Source: G963677445 sp963678275 (GTDB lineage Bacteria; Bacteroidota; Ignavibacteria; Ignavibacteriales; Melioribacteraceae). From it: DNA of 64,000 nt. The translations under genes and the position numbers were made by a program. Below are positions 35,930-44,429 of this stretch, one piece after another. Position 1 is the stretch's first letter; each line of letters starts with the position of its first letter. The notes below the pieces were generated by a model. That model made no database searches and was not told where the DNA came from. It was given only the letters and a program-made list of their open reading frames with translations. The stretch spans positions 4,898,001 to 4,962,000 of the forward strand of contig OY782765.1 of the NCBI GenBank assembly GCA_963678275.1. The letters are read 5' to 3'.

Positions 35930-36261
35930 GGGATTAAGATCTTTCAATATTGAAGAGTTTTTTCGAAGTGATAATTATAGTTGTTGCTGCAAAATTTGAA
36001 ATTGGATGCTTTCCTGAATTGGCGCTCCTTTGTAGCCAGGGAATACCCTTTGAAAAAGTGACCTTATTTCCTGAAAAAGAATCCCGAATGGGATTCAATA
36101 TCAATAGCCCCGGACCGCGAAGGAAGTGAGTTGTCCGGGGTAAATAGAAAAACATGACGTCACGACCCTGAAGGGGTCGAATATAAAAACCTATAGCAGA
36201 ATAGGTTCGACAAATAATATTTTCTCCGGATTGTTAATATTCGACTTCATTCGGAGTCGTT

Positions 36262-36306
36262 CACTCCGTAAGGAGTTAAATTCTACGCAAAATGGCAAAA
36301 TTTTAT
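36262..36306 (-). repeat. Short dispersed repeat, ACGCAAAATGG family, copy 5
   Basis: ACTCCGTAAGGAGTTAAATT then CTACGCAAAATGGCAAAATT. The right flank TTTATTTAACTATCAATTTAC matches that of copy 6 at 36533, so the repeat unit is longer here. Confidence 0.88.
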
Positions 36307-36532
36307 TTAACTATCAATTTACCGGGTAATTCTGTCTGCCTGTTCGCCGCGGAGAATCCCTGGCGGGACTATTGATTCTCTCCCTGGCCTATTACCCCAC
36401 AATGAATTGCGGGGCTATTATCTATCGTCCCTGACGGGACTTTTGGGGGATATTGAAGTTATCTTAAAGAAAAATTGCTGGTTCTTATCTCTTCACTCTT
36501 CACTCACCACTTTTTCTTCTGGCTTGACAGTT

Positions 36533-36590
36533 TATGATTATTTCGTTAGGAGTTAAATTCTACGCGAAATGGCAAACTTTTATTTAACTA
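36533..36590 (-). repeat. Short dispersed repeat, ACGCAAAATGG family, copy 6
   Basis: ATTTCGTTAGGAGTTAAATT then CTACGCGAAATGGCAAACTT. Followed by a TTATTTAACTATCAATTTTC string shared with copy 5. Confidence 0.88.
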
Positions 36591-36700
36591 TCAATTTTCC
36601 GGGATACTTGATTTTTAATTATATCTGAGCTAACTTGTTTCAGGTCGAATATTCCGTTACTTTTCAGAGACCTTCATCAATTAAATTATGGAGGTATAAG

Positions 36701-37417
36701 ATGAGAGTTCCCGGAGCATATGAGAAAGCCCGCCGATATATCGAATCCCATAGCGACATGTCCAAATTAAAAACCGGAGGTCCCTTTATTACCATTTCCC
36801 GGCAGACAGGTATCGGGGCTGAAACAATTTGTGAGCGCCTTCTGGATTTTCTCCAGAAGAGAGCGAAGGAGGGTTATATCCCCTGGACTTTTTTCGATAA
36901 GAACCTGATAAACCGTGTGATTGAGGAGCATGGCCTGCCTGAACATCTTGATAAATACCTGAGTGAAGAATATTTCGCGAAAGCAGATTCCATGTTCAGC
37001 GAACTGCTCGGATTGCATCCTTCTAAAATGGAGCTGATGAACAAAACCGCGAAAACAATAATGAAACTCGCGAGAATGGGGAATGTTATTATTGTGGGCC
37101 GCGGCGCGAATATTATTACCGGGGAATTTAAAAACGCTTTTCATATCCGGCTTGTAGCTCCCGCGGATGACAGGTTGAAGCGGGCTGAAGAACTATATGG
37201 TTATGATGTGAAAAAAGAGAAGGAGTTTATTAAAAAGGAGGACTCTTCAAGAAAATCCTTCATAAAAAAATATTTTCATAAGGATATCGATGATCCTCTT
37301 TTATATCATATAGTCATCAATACCCGCCTCCTTGATTTTGGCGAGGTGGCCGAAACTATCGGCAGCGCGCTGATTAAAAAATATCCCGATTATTTTAATC
37401 CGTGCGGTGAGGGATGA
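36701..37417 (+). CDS. Cytidylate kinase-like (AAA-type P-loop) protein
   Basis: From the ATG at 36701 (GGAGG ribosome site at 36690) the product has 238 residues; a longer frame to 36635 has no such site. The P-loop reads ISRQTGIGAETICERLL, the atypical form of the cytidylate-kinase-like family. FFDKNLINRVIEEHGL, KLARMGNVIIVGRGANIIT and FHIRLVAPADDRLKRAEELY are the other family segments. These proteins bind nucleotides; the true substrate of most is unknown. No operon partner is visible; it stands between two long gaps. Confidence 0.88.
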   Translation: MRVPGAYEKARRYIESHSDMSKLKTGGPFITISRQTGIGAETICERLLDFLQKRAKEGYIPWTFFDKNLINRVIEEHGLPEHLDKYLSEEYFAKADSMFSELLGLHPSKMELMNKTAKTIMKLARMGNVIIVGRGANIITGEFKNAFHIRLVAPADDRLKRAEELYGYDVKKEKEFIKKEDSSRKSFIKKYFHKDIDDPLLYHIVINTRLLDFGEVAETIGSALIKKYPDYFNPCGEG

Positions 37418-37448
37418 TGGAAATTTAATTATTGCGATATCGACAAAG

Positions 37449-37672
37449 ATCAGATTTTATTGAGTTTTCGAATTCCACACTTTTTATCAGTCATCTTTTT
37501 TTTTGAAGACAAAAGAAGTTGAAGAGAAGTTAATTGATCAGGAAAAACATTAATACAATGTGTGAGCAGGTTTTCCATCTCTTCTGTTGATAAAAATTTA
37601 AACGGCCGGCCGTTAATAACCCGGGTGCAGGCCAGCAGTGAATAAGGATGATAGGGATATTGATTCAGAACT
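37449..37672 (-). pseudogene. C-terminal fragment related to the 39.8-kb hypothetical protein
   Basis: Minus-strand translation gives VLNQYPYHPYSLLACTRVIN then GRPFKFLSTEEMENLLTHCI, ending at TGA. The gene at 38980-39831 has KYPDHPYSLLACTQIFLDLPGD and an ELLKRCTETF helix at the matching place; the DNA string GGTGCAGGCCAGCAGTGAATA is shared. The piece has no start and an in-frame stop lies two codons before it. It is a decayed duplicate. Confidence 0.8.
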
Positions 37673-37750
37673 CCTTACCTCTCGCAAAATGAAATCGCGG
37701 AAATTTTGGAAAATACTCTAAAAAGTTGTTATCCGTCTATTACGTGACAA
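37666..37750 (+). repeat. CAGAACT...AATGAAATCGCGG dispersed repeat, copy 1
   Basis: CAGAACTCCTTACCTCTCGC, then AATGAAATCGCGGAAATTTT and GTTGTTATCCGTCTATTACG. A near copy is at 57321-57405. Confidence 0.8.
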
Positions 37751-38309
37751 AGCCCTTATTTAACCATAAATAATGTGTAAAAAATTTAAAATTCTATTAA
37801 TCTGGGTTTATCAGGGCTGTCTTAAGGTATTTGATTATCCGGGGTGGTTTGTGAATCCTCTACAAGGATTTTGTCTTGTTTTTTGAATAATTCTCTACAA
37901 TAATTATTGCCTCTACAAGGCAAATGAGATAAAAAAGAACCTTGTTGAGGTTCCCATTATTGCGATAGTCCCCCTGGGGTAGAATATGATAGACAACATG
38001 AAAAACATCTCTGTAGGAGATGCACAAAAAGGCGTTCAAATTATATCATTTTTGGAAATAATACAATGTTGATGTATTGGCTCAAAACATTATTCGATAA
38101 GATAAAGAGATATCTGCCCAAGTTGTTTCCGTATCAAATTTTCTTTGTTTTTATTTTGCGAATTATTCCATGTAAGTTATTGTTTTTTATAACCAGGATC
38201 AGGAGTTCTGAATTACTGAAAGATGATTTTTATTTGTAAATTTTGCCACTTACTGGTAGATCCCTTTATCTCCATTTCACCTTTTGTAGCAGGATTATTA
38301 TTAAACGAG

Positions 38310-38468
38310 CTTTGCGCGAATAACGTTAAACCGCATACCGTCCGAGCATTAGCTGCGCGAACAAGCGGCCAGTACTTTTTTACGATACTTTTAACTGCGC
38401 CGGACTGAAAAACTTAGAAAACCCGGAGCGCGTTTCGCGTCCGTTGAATGCTGTTGTTATACCTGCGT
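38310..38468 (-). repeat. attC-like recombination sequence of a lone integron-type cassette
   Basis: On the minus strand, right after the lipoprotein gene, comes GGTATAACAACAGCATTCAA, then a GC-rich hairpin (GGACGCGAAACGCGCTCC), then AATGCT and GTTAT near the far end (about 38310-38340). GTATAAC is exactly complementary to GTTATAC at the other end of the gene (38928 on), as expected of R'' and R' core sites. AGCATT and AATGCT are likewise complementary. Spacing of the inner boxes is uneven, so the site is imperfect or degenerate. Confidence 0.5.
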
Positions 38469-38909
38469 TTATCTATATTTATGCCAAAAATAAGCCTGGC
38501 CAAGTTTCGAGTTAATCGCTAAGTAAAAATACTCATACTTATATAAATCAAACCCAGCTCTATTAAAATCTTCAAATTTTGGATAATCAGTTAATTCATT
38601 GTCCCAATCAGACCTATTATCAATAAAAGATTTCATTTTATACTGGTTTGAATCAATTCTCTCCAAATGTATCTTTAAACTATCAATATCAATAATATTA
38701 AATTCAAAACTTCCATATCCAAGATTTGTGTCTAAATCATGCCATTCGTGAATATTTTTAGCACTTTGTGGAATACAAGATGGAATCCATCCCCTTAAAA
38801 TTGCATCATCTTGGATTATTTCTTCTTTATTAAAATAATCTGATTCAAAATGTTCTGAACATGAACATAAGAAGAATAAAAGAAGAGTGACTATTAGTTT
38901 TACTTTCAA
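38469..38909 (-). CDS. Small lipoprotein in a probable integron cassette
   Basis: The 146-residue product has a lipoprotein signal (IVTLLLFFLCSC). The mature part has a conserved-looking ILRGWIPSCIPQSAKNIHEW block followed by HDLDTNLGYGSFEFNI, a pattern I associate with cassette-borne and other mobile hypothetical lipoproteins. The gene is flanked by an 11-bp inverted repeat (GTTATACCTGC at 38458 and GCAGGTATAAC at 38922). Function unknown. Base composition is AT-rich relative to neighbours. Expressed from the minus strand, with no operon partner. Confidence 0.75.
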   Translation of the reverse strand: MKVKLIVTLLLFFLCSCSEHFESDYFNKEEIIQDDAILRGWIPSCIPQSAKNIHEWHDLDTNLGYGSFEFNIIDIDSLKIHLERIDSNQYKMKSFIDNRSDWDNELTDYPKFEDFNRAGFDLYKYEYFYLAINSKLGQAYFWHKYR

Positions 38910-38979
38910 TTATTTACCCATATTAAGCAGGTATAACAATGTGACAATTTTAATATTTTTCATGTTCTCACCAACACAA

Positions 38980-39831
38980 TTATTTTTGTAATAATTTATA
39001 AAATTTCAACCACATGTCATTGTTATTCATCAGACTTTTTCTTTGATTTTCCAGGAATTCTTTATCATAAATATATTTTTGTGCAGCAGAAAGGATTTGG
39101 TTTATTGCAATCTGATTCGTAAATGTTTCGGTACAACGCTTTAGTAACTCTTTTGCCTCTTCATTTTGAATAATGTCCCCTGGAAGATCGAGGAATATCT
39201 GGGTGCAGGCCAGCAGTGAATATGGATGATCCGGATATTTTCGTATTACACCGTTAAGCTTATTAAATTGATCTGAATAATTTCTATTCCAGTAATCCTG
39301 AGCGGCTGGTTTGAGTAATTCCAGTATTTTTTTGCCATCCTCATCTGATTGAATAACTTCGAATTCGAATGGTTTAGAAACTATGCTGTTTTCAAGGCTT
39401 ACAGTATAACTGATCTCGCAACTATATTTTCCGGGTAAAAGGTATTCAGTTGAATAACCTGGTGAGTAAACCCGGAATCCCTTTTCCTGTCCAAAATGAC
39501 CTCCAATCTCAAGCCAGGATACAATAGTGTCACCAGGATTAAATATATGGCTATTCCACATGCCATCACCGTGAAGAAGTGGACATGTTAGTCTGAGTTT
39601 TGTTTTGTTTTGATCTGTAACGGTAATTTTGATTGTTTTTGCTCCGTGATAATCAAATGGAAATATTTCCACGGGATCAGAACCATTATTCGTCAGGTAA
39701 AAGATAGTATAAATTGGCTCTCTTTCCATAAAGATGGTTTTGTCGCTGATTACTCCAGCTTCAATATTTTGAGCCGAATGGGAACCCGCAAACAAAATAA
39801 TGATAAGTAAGCTCGCTTTTATTCTGTTCAT
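38980..39831 (-). CDS. Hypothetical secreted protein
   Basis: The 283-residue product has a signal peptide (SLLIIILFAGSHSAQ). Residues about 20-155 look like a beta-sandwich (EREPIYTIFYLTNNGSDPVE, FDYHGAKTIKITVTDQNKTK, YLLPGKYSCEISYTVSLENS) of the protease-inhibitor or Ig-like kind. The C-terminal half is helical, with YSLLACTQIFLDLPGDI. Not recognised. A decayed relative lies 1.3 kb away at 37449. The start sits next to the cassette-like region. Confidence 0.7.
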   Translation of the reverse strand: MNRIKASLLIIILFAGSHSAQNIEAGVISDKTIFMEREPIYTIFYLTNNGSDPVEIFPFDYHGAKTIKITVTDQNKTKLRLTCPLLHGDGMWNSHIFNPGDTIVSWLEIGGHFGQEKGFRVYSPGYSTEYLLPGKYSCEISYTVSLENSIVSKPFEFEVIQSDEDGKKILELLKPAAQDYWNRNYSDQFNKLNGVIRKYPDHPYSLLACTQIFLDLPGDIIQNEEAKELLKRCTETFTNQIAINQILSAAQKYIYDKEFLENQRKSLMNNNDMWLKFYKLLQK

Positions 39832-40070
39832 ATCTGTTAATTCTCAATTTGATAACGTAAAAATAGCAATACCTGGTGCTAGTGAAAATTCAACTTTCGA
39901 AATATGGTCCCCGATAGATTTTGGCCTTAAGATAACATGCTCATATTTAAAAATAAAGCACAATTTTTTTCTCTTATTAACATCACCGGGGAAAAATATT
40001 TTTCTTATAGGATTGAATAAAGTATGGTGTTATGGTTTATAATTATTGAACACAAAAAATGGTGAGAAAA

Positions 40071-40250
40071 ATGATAGAGACGAAAGAAAAACCGGAAATT
40101 ACCCCTCAGTGCCCGCAATGCAAAGAAGAGCTTCATGAGGTATGGTTTAGAGAATTAAGAGGAACCTTCGGCAGGCGGTATATTTATTTCTGTCCGAAAT
40201 GCAGAAGCACGCTGGGAGTTACACACAGGAAGGGATTCTGGATGGGATAA
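40071..40250 (+). CDS. Small zinc-ribbon protein
   Basis: A 59-residue protein from the ATG at 40071 (GGTGAG four bases upstream). Two CxxC pairs, CPQCKEEL and CPKCRSTL, surround an ELRGTFGRRYIYF stretch, the layout of a single zinc ribbon. An ATG at 40059 is possible but lies on the ribosome site. Function unknown; such proteins often aid nucleic-acid or protein complexes. Confidence 0.75.
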   Translation: MIETKEKPEITPQCPQCKEELHEVWFRELRGTFGRRYIYFCPKCRSTLGVTHRKGFWMG

Positions 40251-40302
40251 TTATTAGGCAGAGTAACCGTGAGGGCAGTTGCTTTTGCTGAGAGCAGGCT
40301 GA

Positions 40303-40848
40303 TTACTCAGCCTGGTCATATATTTTACGCAATTCGAAAACCGCGATGCCATAGGCCACCGCCACATTCAGCGATTGTTTTATGCCATATTGCGGAATTT
40401 CAATGGTAAAATCACATTCATCAATTAGCTCCTGTGAAACCCCGGTAATTTCATTGCCGGCTATCAGGCATAAAGGCATATCATCAGGAGTGAGTGAATA
40501 ATGCGGAATGCTTGAGTCGGTAAGTTCGAGGGCGCAGATTTTTATCCCTTTTTTTTTCAATTGCCTTACGAGATTCACAGGGTCATTTGTATGCTGCCAG
40601 GGTACCGATTCGGTTGAACCGAGCGCGGTTTTCAGCACTTCTTTATTTTCGGGAGTGGGAGTGTAACCGCTGAGATAAAGTTTTGATACCTGGGCGCCGT
40701 CGGATGTACGGAAAATAGACCCTACATTATAGCTGCTTCGGATATTATCGAGAATGACATAAACGGGAGCCTTCTTAACCTTGTCGAGGGTTTCGAGAGT
40801 GCTTCTGTTTTCCGTTATTTCATCATGGGTGAGCTTTTTTGCCATCAT
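40303..40848 (-). CDS. SpoU/TrmH-family RNA ribose methyltransferase
   Basis: The 181-residue product has the three SpoU motifs: NIRSSYNVGSIFRTSDGA (motif 1, about 36-53), LIAGNEITGVSQELID (motif 2, about 128) and QSLNVAVAYGIAVFELRK (motif 3, about 160). It transfers a methyl group from SAM to a 2'-OH of RNA by a knotted fold. It is short, without an N-terminal RNA-binding domain, as in TrmL-like members. It lies three bases after the universal stress gene and so shares the operon. Target RNA unknown. Confidence 0.92.
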   Translation of the reverse strand: MMAKKLTHDEITENRSTLETLDKVKKAPVYVILDNIRSSYNVGSIFRTSDGAQVSKLYLSGYTPTPENKEVLKTALGSTESVPWQHTNDPVNLVRQLKKKGIKICALELTDSSIPHYSLTPDDMPLCLIAGNEITGVSQELIDECDFTIEIPQYGIKQSLNVAVAYGIAVFELRKIYDQAE

Positions 40849-40851
40849 GGA

Positions 40852-41316
40852 TCAGGATGATTTTAAAATCCCCTCGGGAGTGGTTACAAGTACAGGGCAT
40901 TTAGCGTGTCTTATCACCTTTTGAGCGACGCTGCCAAGAACAGATTCCACAAGACCGGAGCGGCCATGTGTGGCTATTACAATCAGTTCGCTGTTTATCT
41001 CCTGCGAATATTTGATAATTTCCTTATAATCTTCACCATATTTAAGCATGGTAATCACAGGGGAATAAATATCATCTCCAAAATATGCCAGTGATTCCGC
41101 GAGTTTATTCTCAGATTCCACCGTAAGTTTTTTCAGAAGTTCTTCTTTGGAAATATTTTCATATTTAAATCCGGCGGTATTCGGATTATCATCAAGCACA
41201 TGAATAACATGCAGATTAGCCTGGTATTTATCGGCGATATCCCTGGCGAAAGGAAAGGCCGTATAGGATAATTCGCTGAAATCGGTCGGCACTATAATAT
41301 TTTTAAACTGAAACAT
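40852..41316 (-). CDS. Universal stress protein (UspA family)
   Basis: The 154-residue product follows the UspA plan: FKNIIVPTDFSELSYTAFPF at the start, HVIHVLDDNPN, and the ATP-binding C-terminal block VIATHGRSGLVESVLGSVAQ followed by KVIRHAKCPVLVTTP. The G-2x-G-9x-G(S/T) motif is visible. It is encoded between the anti-sigma and methyltransferase genes, six bases from the former, implying stress-linked control by the sigma factor at 42177. Confidence 0.95.
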   Translation of the reverse strand: MFQFKNIIVPTDFSELSYTAFPFARDIADKYQANLHVIHVLDDNPNTAGFKYENISKEELLKKLTVESENKLAESLAYFGDDIYSPVITMLKYGEDYKEIIKYSQEINSELIVIATHGRSGLVESVLGSVAQKVIRHAKCPVLVTTPEGILKSS

Positions 41317-41322
41317 ATTATC

Positions 41323-42156
41323 TCAGGAAATAAAGTTTTTCATAAATGTTTTTTCAACTTCACTGAGTTTGTCACTGGAAATCATCGTGTAGATATTACC
41401 TTTAAAGCGGAAAACGGCCATACAGCAATTGCCATCTTCAATTTTAACGCATTCCTCCGATTCAAGGCATTCCAGAAAATCGGATGTCAGGCAGCCATAT
41501 TTTGAAACCAGTTCTTTGCCTGCCTGTGAAAGACAGATAATATTACCATTTTCACTTCGGTAAATATTATTAGCGAGCTTCATATTGCCGATGCTTGAGA
41601 CAAAAGCTCCTTCAAGTTTCCAGCATTTGCATTGTGGAATTTCGGCGGTGAATCCAAGATTATTCTTTTCAAAATATTCCCGGATAATCTCGGGATTATC
41701 GGTCGAACTTTCCACTTTAATCCGGCCATCCCGGAATCCGCTGAAATTAGTAAGCGCTTTTGAAACCAGGTTGTTTTCACCCGACTGCTTACGGATCATT
41801 TCCTCAGGAGAAAAAGAATCCCGTGAAAAACTAAACAACAGCAAAATCAGTATAGCGAAAGCCGCGGCAAAAACCGGTTTAGGCTCAATAAGGGATGATA
41901 GAAAATCCCTGAATTCCGCGAATTTCGATCTTTTTTTCGCAGGTTTGATTTTTGAAATAATCTCTGCTCTCAGATGAGCAGGAGCTTTTGCCCGAATTGA
42001 TTTCCGGCCGAGCAAATTTTTGATAGTTTTTTCCGCTTCAAGGTCGAATTCCATATCTCTGTTATTCTTAATAAGATATTCAAGCTTTTTTTTCCGGTTT
42101 TCGTCCAGGCGGTTATCTGCCAGTGATGTAATTTCGTCGGTAAGGGGATTCTTCAT
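41323..42156 (-). CDS. Probable anti-sigma factor, Cys-rich periplasmic domain
   Basis: The 277-residue product has a charged N-terminal cytosolic part (about 1-90: DEITSLADNRLDENRKKKLE), one membrane helix (FAAAFAILILLLFSF, about 95-109), and a C-terminal part of about 165 residues outside the membrane. It lies 20 bases after the ECF sigma gene, as a partner anti-sigma would. The usual HxxxCxxC zinc motif is absent. The outer part instead has eight or more cysteines (PQCKCWKL, YGCLTSDFLECL, ESEECVKI, GNCCMAVF), suggesting redox or thiol sensing. Function inferred from context. Confidence 0.75.
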   Translation of the reverse strand: MKNPLTDEITSLADNRLDENRKKKLEYLIKNNRDMEFDLEAEKTIKNLLGRKSIRAKAPAHLRAEIISKIKPAKKRSKFAEFRDFLSSLIEPKPVFAAAFAILILLLFSFSRDSFSPEEMIRKQSGENNLVSKALTNFSGFRDGRIKVESSTDNPEIIREYFEKNNLGFTAEIPQCKCWKLEGAFVSSIGNMKLANNIYRSENGNIICLSQAGKELVSKYGCLTSDFLECLESEECVKIEDGNCCMAVFRFKGNIYTMISSDKLSEVEKTFMKNFIS

Positions 42157-42176
42157 TTAAAGTATCAGTTGTTTTC

Positions 42177-42770
42177 TTATTTTTTCTCTACATAACCTTT
42201 ATCTTTCGCGTAACCGTAAAGCTGCGTGTATAACATTTTACGGGCGCGGTGCAAACGTGATCTGACTGTGCCGATAGGACAGTCGATAAATTCCGCGATT
42301 TCCTCATAGGAAAAACCTTCAATATCGCTGAGGATTATCACAGTTCTGAAATCTTCGGGCAATTGAGATATCGACCGTGTTACTTCATCATCGAGCAGTG
42401 AATTAAAATCATCCTGAGCGACGTGGGTGGTTTTTACCTCAGTTGCTTTAATATTTTCGTAAAAGTTCTGGATGTCATCGTAATCGACCTTTTCAGGTTC
42501 TTTTACACTTTTACGATAATCATTTATATATGAATTCTTAAGAATCCTGAACAGCCATGCTTTACAATTGGTTCCCTTTTCAAATTTATCAAAAAAACGG
42601 AATGCTTTTAGGTAGGTGTCCTGGACCAGGTCTTCAGCCACATCCTGATCTCCGGTCATTTTTAAGGCAAAATTGTATAGCGCGTCCATATGAGGAATTG
42701 CTTCTTCTTCAAATTCCTTATAGAGCTGCTTTAATTCTTCATCCGATTTTATATTTAATTCAGCGACCAT
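42177..42770 (-). CDS. ECF sigma factor (RpoE-like)
   Basis: The 197-residue product has region 2 (YNFALKMTGDQDVAEDLVQD, TYLKAFRFFDKFEKGTNCKA, WLFRILKNSYINDYRK) and region 4 (LSDIEGFSYEEIAEFIDCPI, GTVRSRLHRARKMLY). The linker of about 45 residues is moderate. It is first in the order sigma, anti-sigma, USP, TrmH. It should guide RNA polymerase to stress promoters once freed from the membrane-bound anti-sigma. Promoter sequence not identified. Confidence 0.95.
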   Translation of the reverse strand: MVAELNIKSDEELKQLYKEFEEEAIPHMDALYNFALKMTGDQDVAEDLVQDTYLKAFRFFDKFEKGTNCKAWLFRILKNSYINDYRKSVKEPEKVDYDDIQNFYENIKATEVKTTHVAQDDFNSLLDDEVTRSISQLPEDFRTVIILSDIEGFSYEEIAEFIDCPIGTVRSRLHRARKMLYTQLYGYAKDKGYVEKK

Positions 42771-42917
42771 GTGTCCGATTCTTCATTTCTGCCAGAATGG
42801 CTCTGATTTTTATTTCAAAGATAATCTTTTCGTGTAAAACAATATATAAATAAAAAAAAAAAGATACCACTTTGTTATAAAAAGTAAGCTGTTTTACATT
42901 TTTGGGGAACTTTCTTT

Positions 42918-44369
42918 TTATTTAAATATCATTCCGTTCCCGACTTTTCCCCTTCCGCCGGAAACATCGACAAGATATCCGTTAATGATTATAAAGCGTA
43001 TTTGGTCATTTTGTTTCAAAATAAAGTTCGCGTCCGATTTATATGCCGGATTATGAGAAAATTCCTTATTACCGGTGATGTTAAAAGGATAAAGGGTGAA
43101 ATTTTCTTTCTCCTTTACCTGCTTCACCAAAACAGTCGCGTATCCATTTTTATAAAATTCGTCAGGTGAAGCGGCGAATTTTTCAGGCGGGCCTTCAAAT
43201 ATTTTTGCCGGTTCCATAACCAGACCGGCGCAGTCGAGTTCTTCATATCCGTAATATGTTGAAAGGTCCCCTAAATCACTTACTTCACTTTCATAATAAC
43301 CGCGGCTGTAATCTTCGCAGTTCTTTTCACGGCGGTTGATTCCGAGATCGATAATATATTTGTTGCCTTTATAAATTTTCGTAACATTTCTTAATAAAAG
43401 ATCGAAGAGATATTCTTCATTTTCGGGGATTGAAAGGTAATCGGTTACCTGGTAATTTTTATATTCTTCCGAAGCAATAAGTGACAACCCGCCGACCAGT
43501 GAAATAAAATTGAGTTTTCGTATAAACTGTTTCTCGGTGTCATCTTTCCAGCCGCCCGATTCAATCAGAATAGAACTTGTGCCCCATTTTACAAAATTAT
43601 CACCGAAGGCTCTTGGTTCAAATTCATCATCATAACGGCCTGTATGCCCGGGAATGATTTCCTTAAGGATATGATCCATACCGGCGATTACCTGCATGCC
43701 TCTTTCACGTACGATATTCATATCGAGTTCCCTGTTAAAGGCGGGGGCGAGGAATGAAAGTGAAGCGCTTTTCCAGGTGTTGCCCGAGGTATACCGGCTG
43801 CTCTGATCATGAAGATTAAATCCGAATGGAGCGTCGAGGCTGTCTCTGACTGACTTTAATATTTTAGCCTCGGGGCTTTGCAGCCTGAGCGCGTCCCGGT
43901 TCAGATCAATATCAATGGCGTTTCTTCTCTGGAATTTTTGGGCGCCGTCGGGATTCAGGAGGGGAATAAAATATAATGATAAATTGTTTAGCAGTTGTCC
44001 GCGCAAATCATTATATTCATCATCATCAGCCAGAAAATTGAAAAGGTCAAGAAGAGCCATGGTTGCAGTGGGTTCATCTCCATGCATCTGAGACCAGAGC
44101 AATACATTTGTTTTCCCTTTTCCAGCATGTACCAGGTAAATATCGGAACCTTCAATGGAGCTGCCGGCTTTCTCAACTTCATACAGCTCATTCCCGGATA
44201 AGGACCTGACAACACTTAGGATTTTTTCAACAGAAAAACGTTGTGTCGATACCGATTCCGAATGGTATTTTGAATAACTTTTCCATAACCGGCCAAGTTG
44301 TTCTGGTTGTGACAAAATAGCACCTGTAATAATTAATGTCAGGCAAAAAGCATACAGTAAATTTTTCAT
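42918..44369 (-). CDS. M14 family zinc carboxypeptidase, secreted
   Basis: From the ATG at 44369, which opens a signal peptide (LLYAFCLTLIITGAILSQ), the product is about 483 residues. Zinc ligands: LWSQMHGDEPTATMA (HxxE, about 92), FNLHDQSSR (about 185). NPDGAQKFQRRNAIDIDLNR carries the substrate-binding Arg, Asn and Arg, and ILIESGGWKDD holds the catalytic Glu. The last 150 residues are beta-rich. All active-site parts are present. It probably trims peptides in the periplasm or outside. Divergent from the thioredoxin-like gene. Confidence 0.93.
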   Translation of the reverse strand: MKNLLYAFCLTLIITGAILSQPEQLGRLWKSYSKYHSESVSTQRFSVEKILSVVRSLSGNELYEVEKAGSSIEGSDIYLVHAGKGKTNVLLWSQMHGDEPTATMALLDLFNFLADDDEYNDLRGQLLNNLSLYFIPLLNPDGAQKFQRRNAIDIDLNRDALRLQSPEAKILKSVRDSLDAPFGFNLHDQSSRYTSGNTWKSASLSFLAPAFNRELDMNIVRERGMQVIAGMDHILKEIIPGHTGRYDDEFEPRAFGDNFVKWGTSSILIESGGWKDDTEKQFIRKLNFISLVGGLSLIASEEYKNYQVTDYLSIPENEEYLFDLLLRNVTKIYKGNKYIIDLGINRREKNCEDYSRGYYESEVSDLGDLSTYYGYEELDCAGLVMEPAKIFEGPPEKFAASPDEFYKNGYATVLVKQVKEKENFTLYPFNITGNKEFSHNPAYKSDANFILKQNDQIRFIIINGYLVDVSGGRGKVGNGMIFK

Positions 44370-44429
44370 CTTGATCTGAATATAATTTATAAATAATGCT
44401 TTAAAATACAAATAAAAGGAGAATTAAAC

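Larger units (their letters stand above)
35235..36700. other. Long intergenic repeat-rich region
   Basis: No gene in 1.47 kb. It holds a perfect hairpin CTCCCCTTAA-AATC-TTAAGGGGAG (35906-35929), short palindromes such as CGACCCTGAAGGGGTCG (about 36165), CGACTTCATTCGGAGTCG and ATCGTCCCTGACGGGACTT (about 36420), and two 40-bp repeats (36262 and 36533). Rearranged strings of the CTCACGCGAAGACGCAAAG and ACAATTAATAATGAAC types are also here. Confidence 0.7.
37418..38468. other. Intergenic region with gene fragment and attC-like sequences
   Basis: About 1.05 kb without an intact gene. It holds the pseudogene piece at 37449, one copy of the AATGAAATCGCGG repeat (37666), repeated CTACAAGG strings (37855-37930) and the attC-like sequence at about 38310-38468. 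An open frame at 38223-38408 is an accident. Confidence 0.65.

Noticed and set aside
38223..38408. A 61-codon plus-strand frame before the cassette-like gene
   Set aside because: No ribosome site, hydrophobic start by chance, and it crosses the attC-like sequence. Treated as noise.
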